DNA of 64,000 nt, taken from NCBI RefSeq assembly GCF_009857885.1, contig NZ_WWER01000003.1, forward strand, positions 372,001 through 436,000. The letters run 5' to 3'. This document shows, piece after piece, positions 19,144 to 27,556 of this stretch. Both the position numbers and the translations under genes were made by a program. Numbering within the stretch: the stretch's first letter is position 1; every line of letters begins with the position of its first letter. The DNA comes from Pusillimonas sp. TS35 (lineage in GTDB: Bacteria; Pseudomonadota; Gammaproteobacteria; Burkholderiales; Burkholderiaceae_B). The notes below the pieces were generated by a model. That model was not told the DNA's origin. It made no database searches and saw only the letters and a program-made list of their open reading frames with translations.

Positions 19144-20358
19144 TCATGCACTTGCTGCCAGAACATCAAGATTGCGGTGCCCGTACGCAGCCTCGGCCAT
19201 TGCCTCAAACCCGCGCGTGAGATCGGCGATCAGGTCAGCCGGGTCTTCAAGGCCGATATGCAGGCGCACGCCTGGGCCTGAGTAGGGCCATTGGGTGGTG
19301 GTGCGGCCAACGGGCGAGAATGGCAGCGCCAGGCTTTCATAGCCGCCCCATGACACCCCCAGGCCGAACAAAGCCAGGTTGTCGATGAATGCGTGCAGGG
19401 CCGGCTCTGGCACAGGCTTGAGCGCCATGGCAAACAGGCCAGGCGCGCCGGTGTAATCACGTTTCCACAGCGCGTGGCCAGGATGGCTGGGCAGGGCAGG
19501 ATGCAGTACGCGCTCCACTTCGGGCCGGCTCTCAAGCCATTGCGCCACCTCAACCCCCGACGCCCAGTGCTGGCGCAGCCGCACGCCCATGGTACGCAGC
19601 CCGCGCAGCGCCAGAAACGCGTCATCGGGGCTGCACGTTTGACCATAGTCTTGCGAGCTTGCACGCACCAAGTCCCAGGTGGCGCGATTGCAGGTTGCCA
19701 CACCGAGCATGGCATCGGAATGACCCACGATATATTTTGTGGCAGCCTGGATGGCCACATCGACGCCATGCTCGAATGCCTTGAAGAACAGCGGCGTCGC
19801 CCAAGTGTTGTCCATCACCACATAGGCGCCACACGCGTGCGCAGCCTGCGCAATGGCGGGTATGTCCTGCATCTCGAAGGTTTCGGAGCCGGGCGATTCG
19901 ACAAACACGACGCGGGTGTTAGGCTGGATGAGCGCGGCAACACCTCCCGCTATGCGCGGATCGTAGCGTGTCACGCTAACACCGAAGCGCTGCAGCGTAC
20001 GCGCCAGAAACTGCGTAGTGGCCGAATATACGCTGTCGGTCAGCAGCACATGATCGCCTGACGACACCAGCGCGGTGAGCACGTGCGCAACAGCGGCCAG
20101 CCCCGACGGATAAAGCAAGGAGCGGTAGCCGCCGCTGAGTTCCGAAATCGCCGATTGCAGGGCATGATGCGTGGCAGTTCCGAAACGGCCATAAATGCTG
20201 ACGCCGAACTCGTCATCGGCCTGCCGGTGCTGCTTGTCGAGCCAATGTGCCATCGTGGGGCTGAGCAGCGTCGAGCCGCGCACAACAGGCGTATTGACGA
20301 CGCCTTCAAACCGTTGGGGATCCCGACCGGCATTCACGAGCCGCGTGCATTCTTTCAT
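19144..20358 (-). CDS. metC: PLP-dependent cystathionine beta-lyase-like enzyme
   Basis: The 404-residue protein belongs to the Cys/Met-metabolism PLP family. The PLP lysine lies in QAATKYIVGHSD, the cofactor aspartate in AYVVMDNTWATPLFF, and YGRFGTATHHALQSAISEL is the N-terminal substrate and phosphate region. The motif set resembles beta-lyase MetC, which splits cystathionine to homocysteine, pyruvate and ammonia, but gamma-lyase or sulfhydrylase activity cannot be excluded. The start is the ATG at 20358 (MKECTRLVNAGRDP). An Lrp-type regulator lies upstream on the same strand. Confidence 0.85.
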   Translation of the reverse strand: MKECTRLVNAGRDPQRFEGVVNTPVVRGSTLLSPTMAHWLDKQHRQADDEFGVSIYGRFGTATHHALQSAISELSGGYRSLLYPSGLAAVAHVLTALVSSGDHVLLTDSVYSATTQFLARTLQRFGVSVTRYDPRIAGGVAALIQPNTRVVFVESPGSETFEMQDIPAIAQAAHACGAYVVMDNTWATPLFFKAFEHGVDVAIQAATKYIVGHSDAMLGVATCNRATWDLVRASSQDYGQTCSPDDAFLALRGLRTMGVRLRQHWASGVEVAQWLESRPEVERVLHPALPSHPGHALWKRDYTGAPGLFAMALKPVPEPALHAFIDNLALFGLGVSWGGYESLALPFSPVGRTTTQWPYSGPGVRLHIGLEDPADLIADLTRGFEAMAEAAYGHRNLDVLAASA

Positions 20359-20694
20359 GGCAGAACCTGTATGGTGTGGGCCGCGGGACGGCACCATGCC
20401 GGCCCGGCGAAAAGTACAAGTTCAGTATAGATGTGCGGCCTGGGTGATTTTTGTCAAAATACACTTGCCTGAACGCCGTTCGAAGAAAATTATTCCGCGA
20501 TTGGAACGATATAAAAAAAATCATTCAACCATTGCTTCAGGCGCACGGAAACACGAGAAATCACATCCAGCGCGCGATCTTTTCTGTCCATTGCTTCGCG
20601 CGCAGAAACTCGTCAAAGCGCCATCACGCCGCGACGGTGATGCGCGCCATACGGGCGCGCCTCGATGCGAAGCCGCGGCGTATGCCTTGCTCGG
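20359..20694 (-). other. 336-bp intergenic region upstream of metC-like gene
   Basis: No credible gene is seen on either strand. The segment 20450-20530 is AT-rich relative to its surroundings and contains a GAAGAAAATTATTC stretch resembling the loose Lrp consensus. On the minus strand a perfect TTGACA (20457-20452) and a good TATACT (20429-20424) are present but 22 bases apart, too far for a normal sigma70 promoter. The region probably holds the metC-like promoter and an Lrp operator, but no precise site can be fixed. Confidence 0.4.
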
Positions 20695-21165
20695 TCACGC
20701 GGTGTAATCGAGCGGCAGCGCGGTGGTGAACTTGATTTGTTCCATCGCAAAGCTGGAGTTAATGTCCAGGTAGTCCATATCCCGGATCAACCGCTTGTAC
20801 ACGCCATCGTAGGCCTTGATATCAGGCACCACCACACGCAGCAGGTAATCGTTCTCGCCGCTCATGCGGTACAACTCGACGACCTCGGGCATGGCGGTGA
20901 CAACGTCATTGAACTTCTTCAGCCACTTGTCGTTGTGCTGTTGCGTCCTGATTGCAACGAATACGGTGACCCCAACGTTGATCTTCTCAGCGTCCAGCAG
21001 CGTCACGCGTTTTTTGATCACGCCTTCTTTTTCCAAGCGCTGGATGCGCCGCCAGCATGGCGTGCTCGACAGATTTACGCGCTCGGACAACGACGCAATG
21101 GAAATCGTGGCGTCTTCCTGGAGTATCTTCAGTATCGCACGGTCGGTTTTGTCGATTTCAACCAC
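20695..21165 (-). CDS. Lrp/AsnC-family transcriptional regulator
   Basis: The 156-residue protein has an N-terminal helix-turn-helix (DKTDRAILKILQEDATISIASLSERVNLSSTPCWRRIQRLEKEGVI) and a C-terminal RAM ligand-binding domain (GVTVFVAIRTQQHNDKWLKKF, MSGENDYLLRVVVPDI). I chose the GTG at 21165 because GAGGA lies just upstream and the product then starts one residue before VEIDKTD, as in the family. An ATG at 21201 would add twelve residues without a ribosome site. It is a feast/famine-type regulator sensing an amino acid, and the adjacent metC-like gene is a likely target. Confidence 0.9.
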   Translation of the reverse strand: MVEIDKTDRAILKILQEDATISIASLSERVNLSSTPCWRRIQRLEKEGVIKKRVTLLDAEKINVGVTVFVAIRTQQHNDKWLKKFNDVVTAMPEVVELYRMSGENDYLLRVVVPDIKAYDGVYKRLIRDMDYLDINSSFAMEQIKFTTALPLDYTA

Positions 21166-21353
21166 AGTATCCTCGATGAAATGTATAAGCGACGAAGCCA
21201 TCTATGGCACCCAGCCTCGTCATCAGACGCTTCAACTTGCCTATGTGGGGCAGGCCAGCCTGCGCTGCATAGGCGTATTTATGGCATTGTGCCGCTCGGG
21301 GCGATACAGGCAGATGCGGGCGATGTTGCTGCGGACTTTGCAAGAGATCAGGG

Positions 21354-23132
21354 TCATCGACATGGTTTCCAGACAGCACGGGCATCAGCGGCCACGATCG
21401 TCGCGCCGTTGATCATCAAAGGATTGACTTCGCATTCCTGCAGCCGTTCACCAAAATAAACGGCAAGCCGGCCCATGCGGCAGATAACGTCGACCAGGCC
21501 CTCCAGGTCGGCCGGCTGCCGGCCGCGATAACCGGTGAGAGTGGGATGCAGCCGCAGCGATGGCAAGGCACGCCGCACCTGCGCGGGGCCGGCGTCGGCA
21601 GGCAGCAGGCAAGTATCGCGGTGCAGTTCGACCAGCGTGCCGCCAAACCCGAAGGTAAGAAACGCGCCCAGCTGCGCATCCCAGTGTGTACCCACCAACA
21701 GTTCCGCTTCGGACGTAGCCATCCGCTGCACCAGGCAGCCATCGAACCGAGCACCCGGAACGCGAGCCGCCGCCCCGCGGATACGCTCGAAGCCTTCTTG
21801 CACGGCCTGGGCAGTGCGCACACCCACCAGCACGCCACCGATATCGCTTTTGTGGGTGATCTGCGGCGACACCACCTTCATCACCACCGGGTAGCCCAGG
21901 CTTTCCGCCGCCGCCACGGCATCCGGCGCCGACGTGGCGACCCGGCCCAGGGCGACAGGCACACCCGCCGCATGCAACAGCGCCTTGGTCTGCGGCTCGG
22001 ACACAATGCCAGCGGGCAGCTTCGCCACCGTCTTTTCAAGTGCCTGCGCATCGAGCCGCGGCAACGACCCCGGGTTGGCCAAGTCGGCACAGTGGCTGGC
22101 GTAGCGGTAGCGATGGCGCAAATGCTGCGCGGCCTGCGGCAGGCTGGCGAAGTGGGCCAGCCCGCTCGCTTTGATCCGCGCCACGGCCTCGATGCCACAA
22201 CTGCTCGCTGCGTTGATAAACACCAGCGGCTTGGCGCTGGCGTGCTGCGCCTGTACGAAGGCGTTGGCGACGCCCTCCATGTCGGGCTGCGTGGTCATCA
22301 GGTACAGGCCAGCATCCACCTGTGCATCGTCCATAACGGTGGCCAGCACGTCCTGGAGCCAACTATCGCTGTGCACCGTCTTCTGCAAGCTGCTTTGCAC
22401 TGCGCCAATATCGAGGGGCAGCCTGGCCGTCGCCAACGAAGCGAGCCGACCAAGGGCCAGTGCGCCGGTGTCAGACAGTGTCGCTGCCATCAGGCCAGCG
22501 TCCTCAAGCGCATCCACAGCCAGCACTCCGCCGTCGCCCGAGCTGGAGAACACCGCAACGCGGGCGCCTCGCATGGGCCGGTGCGCATCCCACACGGCCG
22601 CCTCGGCCACTAGTTGCAGCGGGTCGTCGATGATGGTGGCGGCCTGGCCCTCGACCATGGCGCGAAAGGACTGATAGGCGCCCGCCATGCTGGCGGTGTG
22701 CGAATGCACGGCGCGGGCGCCTGACGACGTGCGCCCGGCCTTGGTGATCAGCACCGGCTTGCCTGCCCGCCTGGCGGCCTCGAGCAGCGCCTTGAACCGC
22801 GCGGGGTTCTTCAGGCCTTCGATATACAGCGCCATCACCTTGGTGTTGGCGTCCGCAATGGCGTATTCGAGAAAATCGCAGGTTTCCAGGTCAGCCTGAT
22901 CGCCCAGCGACACGCAGAAACTGAAGCCTGCGCCGATATCGTAGGCGTGCGCCAGCATGGCGCCTGTCAGTGCCTCGCTCTGGCTGATCAGCGCAATATG
23001 GCCCTTGAGCATGGCATCGTCACGTATCAGGGCCAGCACACTGTCGCCCCATTTTGTAGAGTCGCCAGACGCGCCGATCACCGCCACCGAACGAGGATTG
23101 AGAATGCGTTCGATCTGATTGCACAGGACCAT
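21354..23132 (-). CDS. ADP-forming acyl-CoA synthetase with truncated CoA-binding domain
   Basis: The 592-residue protein resembles fused alpha-beta ADP-forming acyl-CoA synthetases, usually about 700 residues. Present are the start of a Rossmann CoA-binding domain (ILNPRSVAVIGAS), the ligase domain with the phosphohistidine motif (HSHTASMAG), and a C-terminal ATP-grasp domain (GYPVVMKVVSPQITHKSDIGGV, FGGTLVEL, ECEVNPLMI). About 100 residues expected between VIGAS and the GHIALISQS strand are missing: the sequence jumps from SVLALIRDDAML straight to KGHIALISQSEAL near 23006. The frame is otherwise intact. It may be a decaying gene or a divergent paralogue without normal CoA binding. Confidence 0.75.
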   Translation of the reverse strand: MVLCNQIERILNPRSVAVIGASGDSTKWGDSVLALIRDDAMLKGHIALISQSEALTGAMLAHAYDIGAGFSFCVSLGDQADLETCDFLEYAIADANTKVMALYIEGLKNPARFKALLEAARRAGKPVLITKAGRTSSGARAVHSHTASMAGAYQSFRAMVEGQAATIIDDPLQLVAEAAVWDAHRPMRGARVAVFSSSGDGGVLAVDALEDAGLMAATLSDTGALALGRLASLATARLPLDIGAVQSSLQKTVHSDSWLQDVLATVMDDAQVDAGLYLMTTQPDMEGVANAFVQAQHASAKPLVFINAASSCGIEAVARIKASGLAHFASLPQAAQHLRHRYRYASHCADLANPGSLPRLDAQALEKTVAKLPAGIVSEPQTKALLHAAGVPVALGRVATSAPDAVAAAESLGYPVVMKVVSPQITHKSDIGGVLVGVRTAQAVQEGFERIRGAAARVPGARFDGCLVQRMATSEAELLVGTHWDAQLGAFLTFGFGGTLVELHRDTCLLPADAGPAQVRRALPSLRLHPTLTGYRGRQPADLEGLVDVICRMGRLAVYFGERLQECEVNPLMINGATIVAADARAVWKPCR

Positions 23133-23423
23133 GACTGCCACGTTTCTGTATCGAGGGTGATGAAGATATGGCGTTGAACCCTGGTGGCACGCACGAGGAA
23201 TAAAACGCCAGACCTTGTTACTGCCGAGGCAGTGCGGAATATATTTCCGCCCGTACTCCTGTAATACTAGAAGAAAAAATCACCTCAGCCCAGGCGATGA
23301 TAAGTTTAATCCAGATTCCGGCGAAGCAGGGCATTTCACCGTCGCCGTTCTTGTTGCATCAAGGGCTCAATCAAGGTTGAAAAAGCATTGGCTGCCCGTC
23401 AGTGATTGGACGAACTTGTCGGC
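23133..23423. other. Intergenic region with palindromic elements
   Basis: No recognisable gene lies here. Two inverted repeats are seen: CTGCC-GA-GGCAG at 23221-23232 and GCGGAA-TATAT-TTCCGC at 23234-23250. They lie 90-120 bases upstream of the minus-strand acyl-CoA synthetase and could be operator sites for its expression. No convincing -35/-10 pair could be fixed. Confidence 0.35.
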
Positions 23424-23612
23424 ATGGATACGACCAGCCGCAATTCGAATCAGGCGCTTGTTGATAAGGTGCGGGCGCAGATCGGCGCTTACATCCGAAG
23501 CCAGCCTATACGCCGTATGCGCAGCGAGGATGCGGCGGCCGGCCTGAGCACCGAAAAAGCCACCGACATCACCCGCCTGGCGCGCGGCCTTGGCAATCAA
23601 TCGTCATGGTAA
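23424..23612 (+). CDS. Possible small hypothetical protein
   Basis: A 62-codon frame beginning MDTTSRNSNQALVDKVRAQIG and ending GNQSSW has protein-like composition (amphipathic, Arg/Glu/Ala-rich) and no competing gene on the other strand except a 16-base overlap with the lipoprotein gene end. There is no clear ribosome binding site before the ATG, and I recognise no family. It could be a small regulator or the remnant of a longer gene; it could equally be a chance frame in GC-rich DNA. Confidence 0.3.
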   Translation: MDTTSRNSNQALVDKVRAQIGAYIRSQPIRRMRSEDAAAGLSTEKATDITRLARGLGNQSSW

Positions 23613-23914
23613 TGCCGGCGATGGCGGCGATAGCGGCGATCATCATCATAATCATCGTCATAGTAGCGGCGGCGCTCATAACGGCGATCATCGTCAGTCA
23701 GGATGTTGCCAAGCAGGCCGCCGGCCGCCGCGCCGCCCACCGTCGTCAGTGGGTCGCCTCCAGACAGCACCGCACCTGCGGCGCCGCCCAGGCCCGCGCC
23801 AATTACCGTATTGCTGGTCTTGCGGCTCTGCTGATGGTATGGGGCGCAGCCAGCCAGGGCAATCGCGATCACGCTCAATATGGTGACACGCCCCAGATTT
23901 TGTCGAATATTCAT
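23597..23914 (-). CDS. Glycine-zipper lipoprotein
   Basis: The 105-residue protein has a lipoprotein signal peptide with lipobox LAGC (ALAGCAPYHQQ), then a glycine-zipper hairpin (VIGAGLGGAAGAVLSGGDPLTTVGGAAAGGLLGNIL) and a strongly charged C terminus of Asp/Arg/Tyr/His repeats. Glycine-zipper 2TM lipoproteins of the SlyB/OsmB type sit in the envelope. AGGAG six bases before the ATG at 23914 supports the start. The acidic-basic-histidine tail is unusual and might bind metal or polyanions. It is separated from the sox genes by a probable terminator. Confidence 0.8.
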   Translation of the reverse strand: MNIRQNLGRVTILSVIAIALAGCAPYHQQSRKTSNTVIGAGLGGAAGAVLSGGDPLTTVGGAAAGGLLGNILTDDDRRYERRRYYDDDYDDDRRYRRHRRHYHDD

Positions 23915-24003
23915 GCCGTGCTCCTGTTCAAATGGCATCGGCCTGAAGCGTAGGCCTTGTGGCAATCCGCCACAAGCGATTTCAGCGGGTTTGTAGCGCA
24001 CTG

Positions 24004-24032
24004 AAAAAAGCCTGACACCAGCGCACGGCTTT
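24004..24032 (-). terminator. Probable terminator downstream of sox-dsrE operon
   Basis: On the minus strand AAAGCC and GGCTTT (24032-24027 and 24012-24007) can pair around a 14-nt loop, and the second arm runs into a six-T tract (24009-24004). It lies 50 bases past the dsrE-like stop. A second, T-less 8-bp hairpin (CTTGTGGC/GCCACAAG, 23956-23976) follows. Confidence 0.5.
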
Positions 24033-24082
24033 GAAACGACTTTGTATCATTTCATGGCAATTTGATTACCAAATCATGCCCG

Positions 24083-24526
24083 TCAGGGTTTGATGTACGC
24101 GTAGCCCTCCTTGCCCTGCAATTCTGTGATGCGCACAACGCCCGAGGGCACGAACTCCGCCTCCATCACGAAGTCATCCTTGTTCAGGTTCTTGCGCTTC
24201 ATTGTGATTTCGCACACTTCGAATGTCACACCACGCGCGGCCAGCCCCGCGATGAGCGGACCGACGGTGGCGGCATCCTTGTACTCGGTCTCCAGAAACT
24301 CGATGCCGTCCGCATGCGTCACCGCCACGATCTTTGTGTCCGGTGCGGTATCGAGTTGATTGCGCATATTGCGCAAGGCGGACAGCGCCTGGCTTTCCGC
24401 ATCGTTGATGTGATAGATGACCTTGGCTTGGCCGGCGGCGCCCGCCCCCGGCGCCGCCGACGCAAACATGGGTGCGCCCGAGAGCGCCAGGCCCAGCGCA
24501 AATGCAAAAGAAGCGATCTTGTTCAT
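24083..24526 (-). CDS. Periplasmic DsrE/F-like sulfur-cluster protein
   Basis: The 147-residue protein has a Sec signal peptide (about residues 1-24, GAPMFASA) and a DsrE/F-like fold: AKVIYHINDAESQALSALRNMRNQLD, KIVAVTHADGIEFLET, LAARGVTFEVCEITMK. The cysteine in FEVCEIT occupies the position used for persulfide carriage in DsrE proteins. Exported DsrE-like proteins recur in sox clusters and may handle sulfane sulfur. It is 33 bases downstream of soxB, past a hairpin over the soxB stop; AGGAG supports the start. The detailed function is unknown. Confidence 0.8.
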   Translation of the reverse strand: MNKIASFAFALGLALSGAPMFASAAPGAGAAGQAKVIYHINDAESQALSALRNMRNQLDTAPDTKIVAVTHADGIEFLETEYKDAATVGPLIAGLAARGVTFEVCEITMKRKNLNKDDFVMEAEFVPSGVVRITELQGKEGYAYIKP

Positions 24527-24551
24527 ATCAGGGCTTACTCCTGTAAAAGCA

Positions 24552-24570
24552 GCATTGCATCATGCAATGC
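24552..24570 (-). promoter_or_regulatory. Hairpin over the soxB stop codon
   Basis: Perfect 9-base arms, GCATTGCAT (24552-24560) and ATGCAATGC (24562-24570), flank a single base. The hairpin contains the soxB TGA (24562-24560) and on the minus strand is followed within a few bases by TTTT, then the dsrE ribosome site. It could attenuate transcription into dsrE or stabilise the upstream mRNA end. Function is inferred from position. Confidence 0.45.
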
Positions 24571-26272
24571 CTTGATTGTTCTCCACGCCCTTGATCAAGG
24601 GTTCGTTCAGCGCGACGGCCGAGATGGTCTTTTTGTCGCGCAGATGGCGGGCCACGACATCCCAGATGGGCTCGCCCTGGACACCCTCCGCCACCGGCGC
24701 CCAGCCAGCCACCTTGTAGGTTTTGTCGGCCTCTATCGGCTTGCCATCCAGCCGCATATCGCTGATGCGCTGGCCCGCCTTCTGATGCGGATCAATCGCA
24801 TACTGCAACCCGCCGACCCGCACCATATCCCCGCCCTGCTGATAATAGGGATCCGGGTTGAAGAGATTGTCCGCAACGTCTTCCAGCACCACTTTGATCT
24901 GACTGCCCGGCATCTCGGTGAGCGTCGTGTGGGGGTAGGTGATCGCAGTCTGGTCCATGAGGTGTTCCATGGTGATGTCCGATCCAGGGAGCAGACTGGT
25001 ACCCCAGCGAAAACCGGGCGAGAACGCAATCTGCGCGTCCTTCTGTGCGATCAGCGCATCGAGAATCAGTTGATCGAAGGTGCCATTGAAATTGCCGCGC
25101 CTATACAGGAGGTCGTCGGTGACGGCCAGTTTTTCCGCCAGCTTGTCTGCAAACGGCGCACGCATCCTGCCGATCAGCGCGTCCATCTCAGGATCCGCAT
25201 CCAGAAAGTTCGCGAACACCGGCAGGAGCTTGTAGCGGAAATCGGCGACCTTGCCATCTTTCACGTCAAAATCCAGCACACCCAAGAACTTGCCATTGCT
25301 CCCGGCATTGGTGACCAGCGTCTTGCCGCCTGTATTTTGCACAATGACCGGCTCGGGCACGCCATCGTGCGTATGCCCGCCCAGAATGGCGTCCAGGCCG
25401 CGCACCCTGGATGCCAGCTTCAGGTCCACGTCCATCCCGTTGTGAGACAGCAGCACCACCGCCTGTGCACCCTTGCCGCGCACTTCGTCGATGACCTCTT
25501 GCAGTTCGCTCTCCCGGATGCCGAAGGTCCAATCCGGCACCATATAGCCGGGATTGGCGATCGGCGTGTACGGAAATGCCTGCCCGATGATCGCCACCGG
25601 CACGCCATTCATCTCACGCAGCGAATACGAAGGGAATACCGGATCGCCGAAATCCGCCGTCTGGACGTTCTGTGCAATGAATTCGACCTTGCCCTTGAAG
25701 TCTTTGTCGATGATTTCCTCGACGCGCTCGGCGCCTAGCGTGAACTCCCAGTGCGCGGTCATGATGTCCACACCCAGCGCCAGGCAGGCATCCACCATAT
25801 CCTGGCCGTCGGTCCATAGCGCGGTGGCCGACCCTTGCCAGGTATCGCCGCCGTCCAGCAGCAGCGCGCCCGGCCTGTCGGCCTTGAGCCGCTTGACCAG
25901 CGTGGCAAGGTGCGCGAATCCGCCTACCTTGCCGTACTGGCGGGCGGCATTGCTGAAATCCGCGCACGTAAAGGCATAGGCTTGTGCGCTGCCTGGCTTC
26001 ACACCGTAGTGCGCCAGGAAATGATCACCCACCAAATGCGGCGGCCGATTCAGTGCGGCCCCCAAACCGATATTGACCCCAGGCTCGCGAAAGTAGATGG
26101 GGCGCAGCTGCGCGTGGCAGTCCGTAAAGTGCAGAAAATGCACATTGCCAAAGCGTGGCAGATCATAAAACCTGGCGGCAGCCGCCTCGGCCGCGCGTGC
26201 GGAATGAGAAAAGCTCATCCCGCCCGCGGCGGCAATACCAAGCACTTGCAGAAACTCACGACGGCTGATCAT
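24560..26272 (-). CDS. soxB: Thiosulfohydrolase SoxB
   Basis: The 570-residue periplasmic dimanganese hydrolase releases sulfate from the SoxYZ-bound intermediate. It has a twin-arginine-like leader (RREFLQVLGIAAAGG) and 5'-nucleotidase-type metallophosphoesterase motifs: HFTDCHAQLRP, LLDGGDTWQGS, LLSHNGMDVDLK and GGHTHDG. The C-terminal domain runs from about residue 370. Length matches SoxB of sox-type thiosulfate oxidisers. It follows the TlpA-like gene in the sox cluster. Confidence 0.96.
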   Translation of the reverse strand: MISRREFLQVLGIAAAGGMSFSHSARAAEAAAARFYDLPRFGNVHFLHFTDCHAQLRPIYFREPGVNIGLGAALNRPPHLVGDHFLAHYGVKPGSAQAYAFTCADFSNAARQYGKVGGFAHLATLVKRLKADRPGALLLDGGDTWQGSATALWTDGQDMVDACLALGVDIMTAHWEFTLGAERVEEIIDKDFKGKVEFIAQNVQTADFGDPVFPSYSLREMNGVPVAIIGQAFPYTPIANPGYMVPDWTFGIRESELQEVIDEVRGKGAQAVVLLSHNGMDVDLKLASRVRGLDAILGGHTHDGVPEPVIVQNTGGKTLVTNAGSNGKFLGVLDFDVKDGKVADFRYKLLPVFANFLDADPEMDALIGRMRAPFADKLAEKLAVTDDLLYRRGNFNGTFDQLILDALIAQKDAQIAFSPGFRWGTSLLPGSDITMEHLMDQTAITYPHTTLTEMPGSQIKVVLEDVADNLFNPDPYYQQGGDMVRVGGLQYAIDPHQKAGQRISDMRLDGKPIEADKTYKVAGWAPVAEGVQGEPIWDVVARHLRDKKTISAVALNEPLIKGVENNQGIA

Positions 26273-26343
26273 AACAACGACTTCCTGTGTATTGAATAAG
26301 GTCGAAGAAGGCCGGCGGCGCCGACCGGGCTGTCGTGCAACGC

Positions 26344-26871
26344 TCAGGGCTTGCTGGCCGTGCGCGGTGCATACTTGATGAGGCCCAGCACGTCTTCCTC
26401 GAACATCTCGCCGGGAATCACCTCAGCCACCCGGCCGTCCGCCTCGATGACATAAATATTGGGAATGACTTTCACCTTGCCCAGCACCGCGCGCAATGCC
26501 GGCGTTTCCATGGCGACTGGAAAGGTATAGGCATGCTTGCCCATGTAGTCCGCCGCGTCTTTGTCGACGCGGTCTATGCTTACGGTCAGGATCTCCAGCC
26601 CCGAACCCTGCGCGGCCTGCCAGAGCTTCTGCATGTATGGGTTCTGGCGCGCGCAATACGGGCACCATGACGCCCAGTACTCGACGATGACTGGCTTGCC
26701 CTTGAAATGCCCTGTCGGCAGCACCGTGCCATCTATCAGCCTGATTTCCGGCAGCGTGACCTGGTCACCAACCGTGACGGCGGCCCACGCCGGGGCCGTC
26801 ACCAGGCTCACACCCAGCGCCAGCACCAGCGCAGGAACGCTCGCCGACCAACCTGATTTCCACATGCTCAT
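26344..26871 (-). CDS. TlpA/SoxW-like periplasmic thioredoxin
   Basis: The roughly 175-residue protein has a signal peptide (MSMWKSGWSASVPALVLAL...APAWA) and a thioredoxin fold with active site WCPYC in VIVEYWASWCPYCARQNPYM and a cis-proline region VIPNIYVI. It lies between soxX and soxB and is probably a SoxW/TlpA-type reductant, keeping the SoxY C-terminal cysteine or SoxA/X cysteines reduced. No ccdA/soxV membrane partner is encoded in the window, so electron supply must come from elsewhere. The start is one of two nearby ATGs, 26871 or 26865. Confidence 0.85.
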   Translation of the reverse strand: MSMWKSGWSASVPALVLALGVSLVTAPAWAAVTVGDQVTLPEIRLIDGTVLPTGHFKGKPVIVEYWASWCPYCARQNPYMQKLWQAAQGSGLEILTVSIDRVDKDAADYMGKHAYTFPVAMETPALRAVLGKVKVIPNIYVIEADGRVAEVIPGEMFEEDVLGLIKYAPRTASKP

Positions 26872-26890
26872 ATCGTGTCCGCGTGTCTGG

Positions 26891-27544
26891 CTATTGCGTG
26901 CCGCCATCCTTGTTTACGGGTGAAGCCGGGTCGAACAGCAAGGCCATGACATCCTTGATCTGCGCCTCGGTGAGGATCCCCGCGGCGCCAAAACGCGGCA
27001 TCGTCGAACAGGCCGCATAAGAATGCGAGTTGTAGATCTTGTTCCAGGTGTACTGCACGATTTCCTTGGAAGATCCGCGCAGCTTGCCATAGTGCAGCAG
27101 CGAGGGGCCAATGTTGCCGAAAGATATTTCGGCCTTGGTCATTTGATGGCAGGCGTAGCAGTTGCCGCCATTGACGCCGCCCGGTTTGTCGCTGAACTGC
27201 AGCCCGCGCCCGTTCTGCGCAACCTTCTCGCCGGCCTTCCAATCGCCCATATACTGGCCATCGGCAGGCTGTTTCACAGACGCGAGCGCTTCTTTCGTAA
27301 TCTTCGCAGCCTCTTCCTTTGACAGCGCAGTGCGTGTCATCTCCGCCTTCGAGCAGGCTTGCTGCATGGCCGACTGATCGAGCCTGTCCATGCCAGCAAT
27401 GCCCTTGGGCTCAAACGATGCTTTGAGTACGGCCAGCACATCTTCGCGCGAGGTTCCCGTCACCGGCTCATCGGCATGCGCGGCGGGTGCCAAGCACAGC
27501 GTCGCGGCCAACGCGGCACACGGCATGATGTTGAATTTATTCAT
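26891..27544 (-). CDS. soxX: SoxX cytochrome c subunit
   Basis: The 217-residue exported protein has one c-heme site, CYACH (residues 129-133), and a likely methionine axial ligand in TMPRFG (residue 182). With SoxA it forms the SoxAX cytochrome that couples thiosulfate to the SoxY cysteine. The signal peptide ends near PAAHA. About 90 residues between the signal and the heme domain (SREDVLAVLKASF...) form an N-terminal extension seen in longer SoxX proteins. It starts 12 bases after soxA. Confidence 0.94.
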   Translation of the reverse strand: MNKFNIMPCAALAATLCLAPAAHADEPVTGTSREDVLAVLKASFEPKGIAGMDRLDQSAMQQACSKAEMTRTALSKEEAAKITKEALASVKQPADGQYMGDWKAGEKVAQNGRGLQFSDKPGGVNGGNCYACHQMTKAEISFGNIGPSLLHYGKLRGSSKEIVQYTWNKIYNSHSYAACSTMPRFGAAGILTEAQIKDVMALLFDPASPVNKDGGTQ

Positions 27545-27556
27545 GAGTGCCCCCGC

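Noticed and set aside
20424-20457. Strong metC-like promoter from TTGACA and TATACT
   Set aside because: The two hexamers are 22 bases apart, outside the 15-19 range of sigma70 promoters, so they were not called as a pair.
24588-24601. CCCTTGATCAAGGG palindrome as an FNR site
   Set aside because: It lies within soxB codons, lacks the four-base spacer of an FNR box and has no gene start correctly placed downstream.
24062-25738. 558-codon plus-strand open frame opposite soxB and dsrE
   Set aside because: Antisense to two recognisable sox-cluster genes and crosses their boundary; composition is shadow-like.
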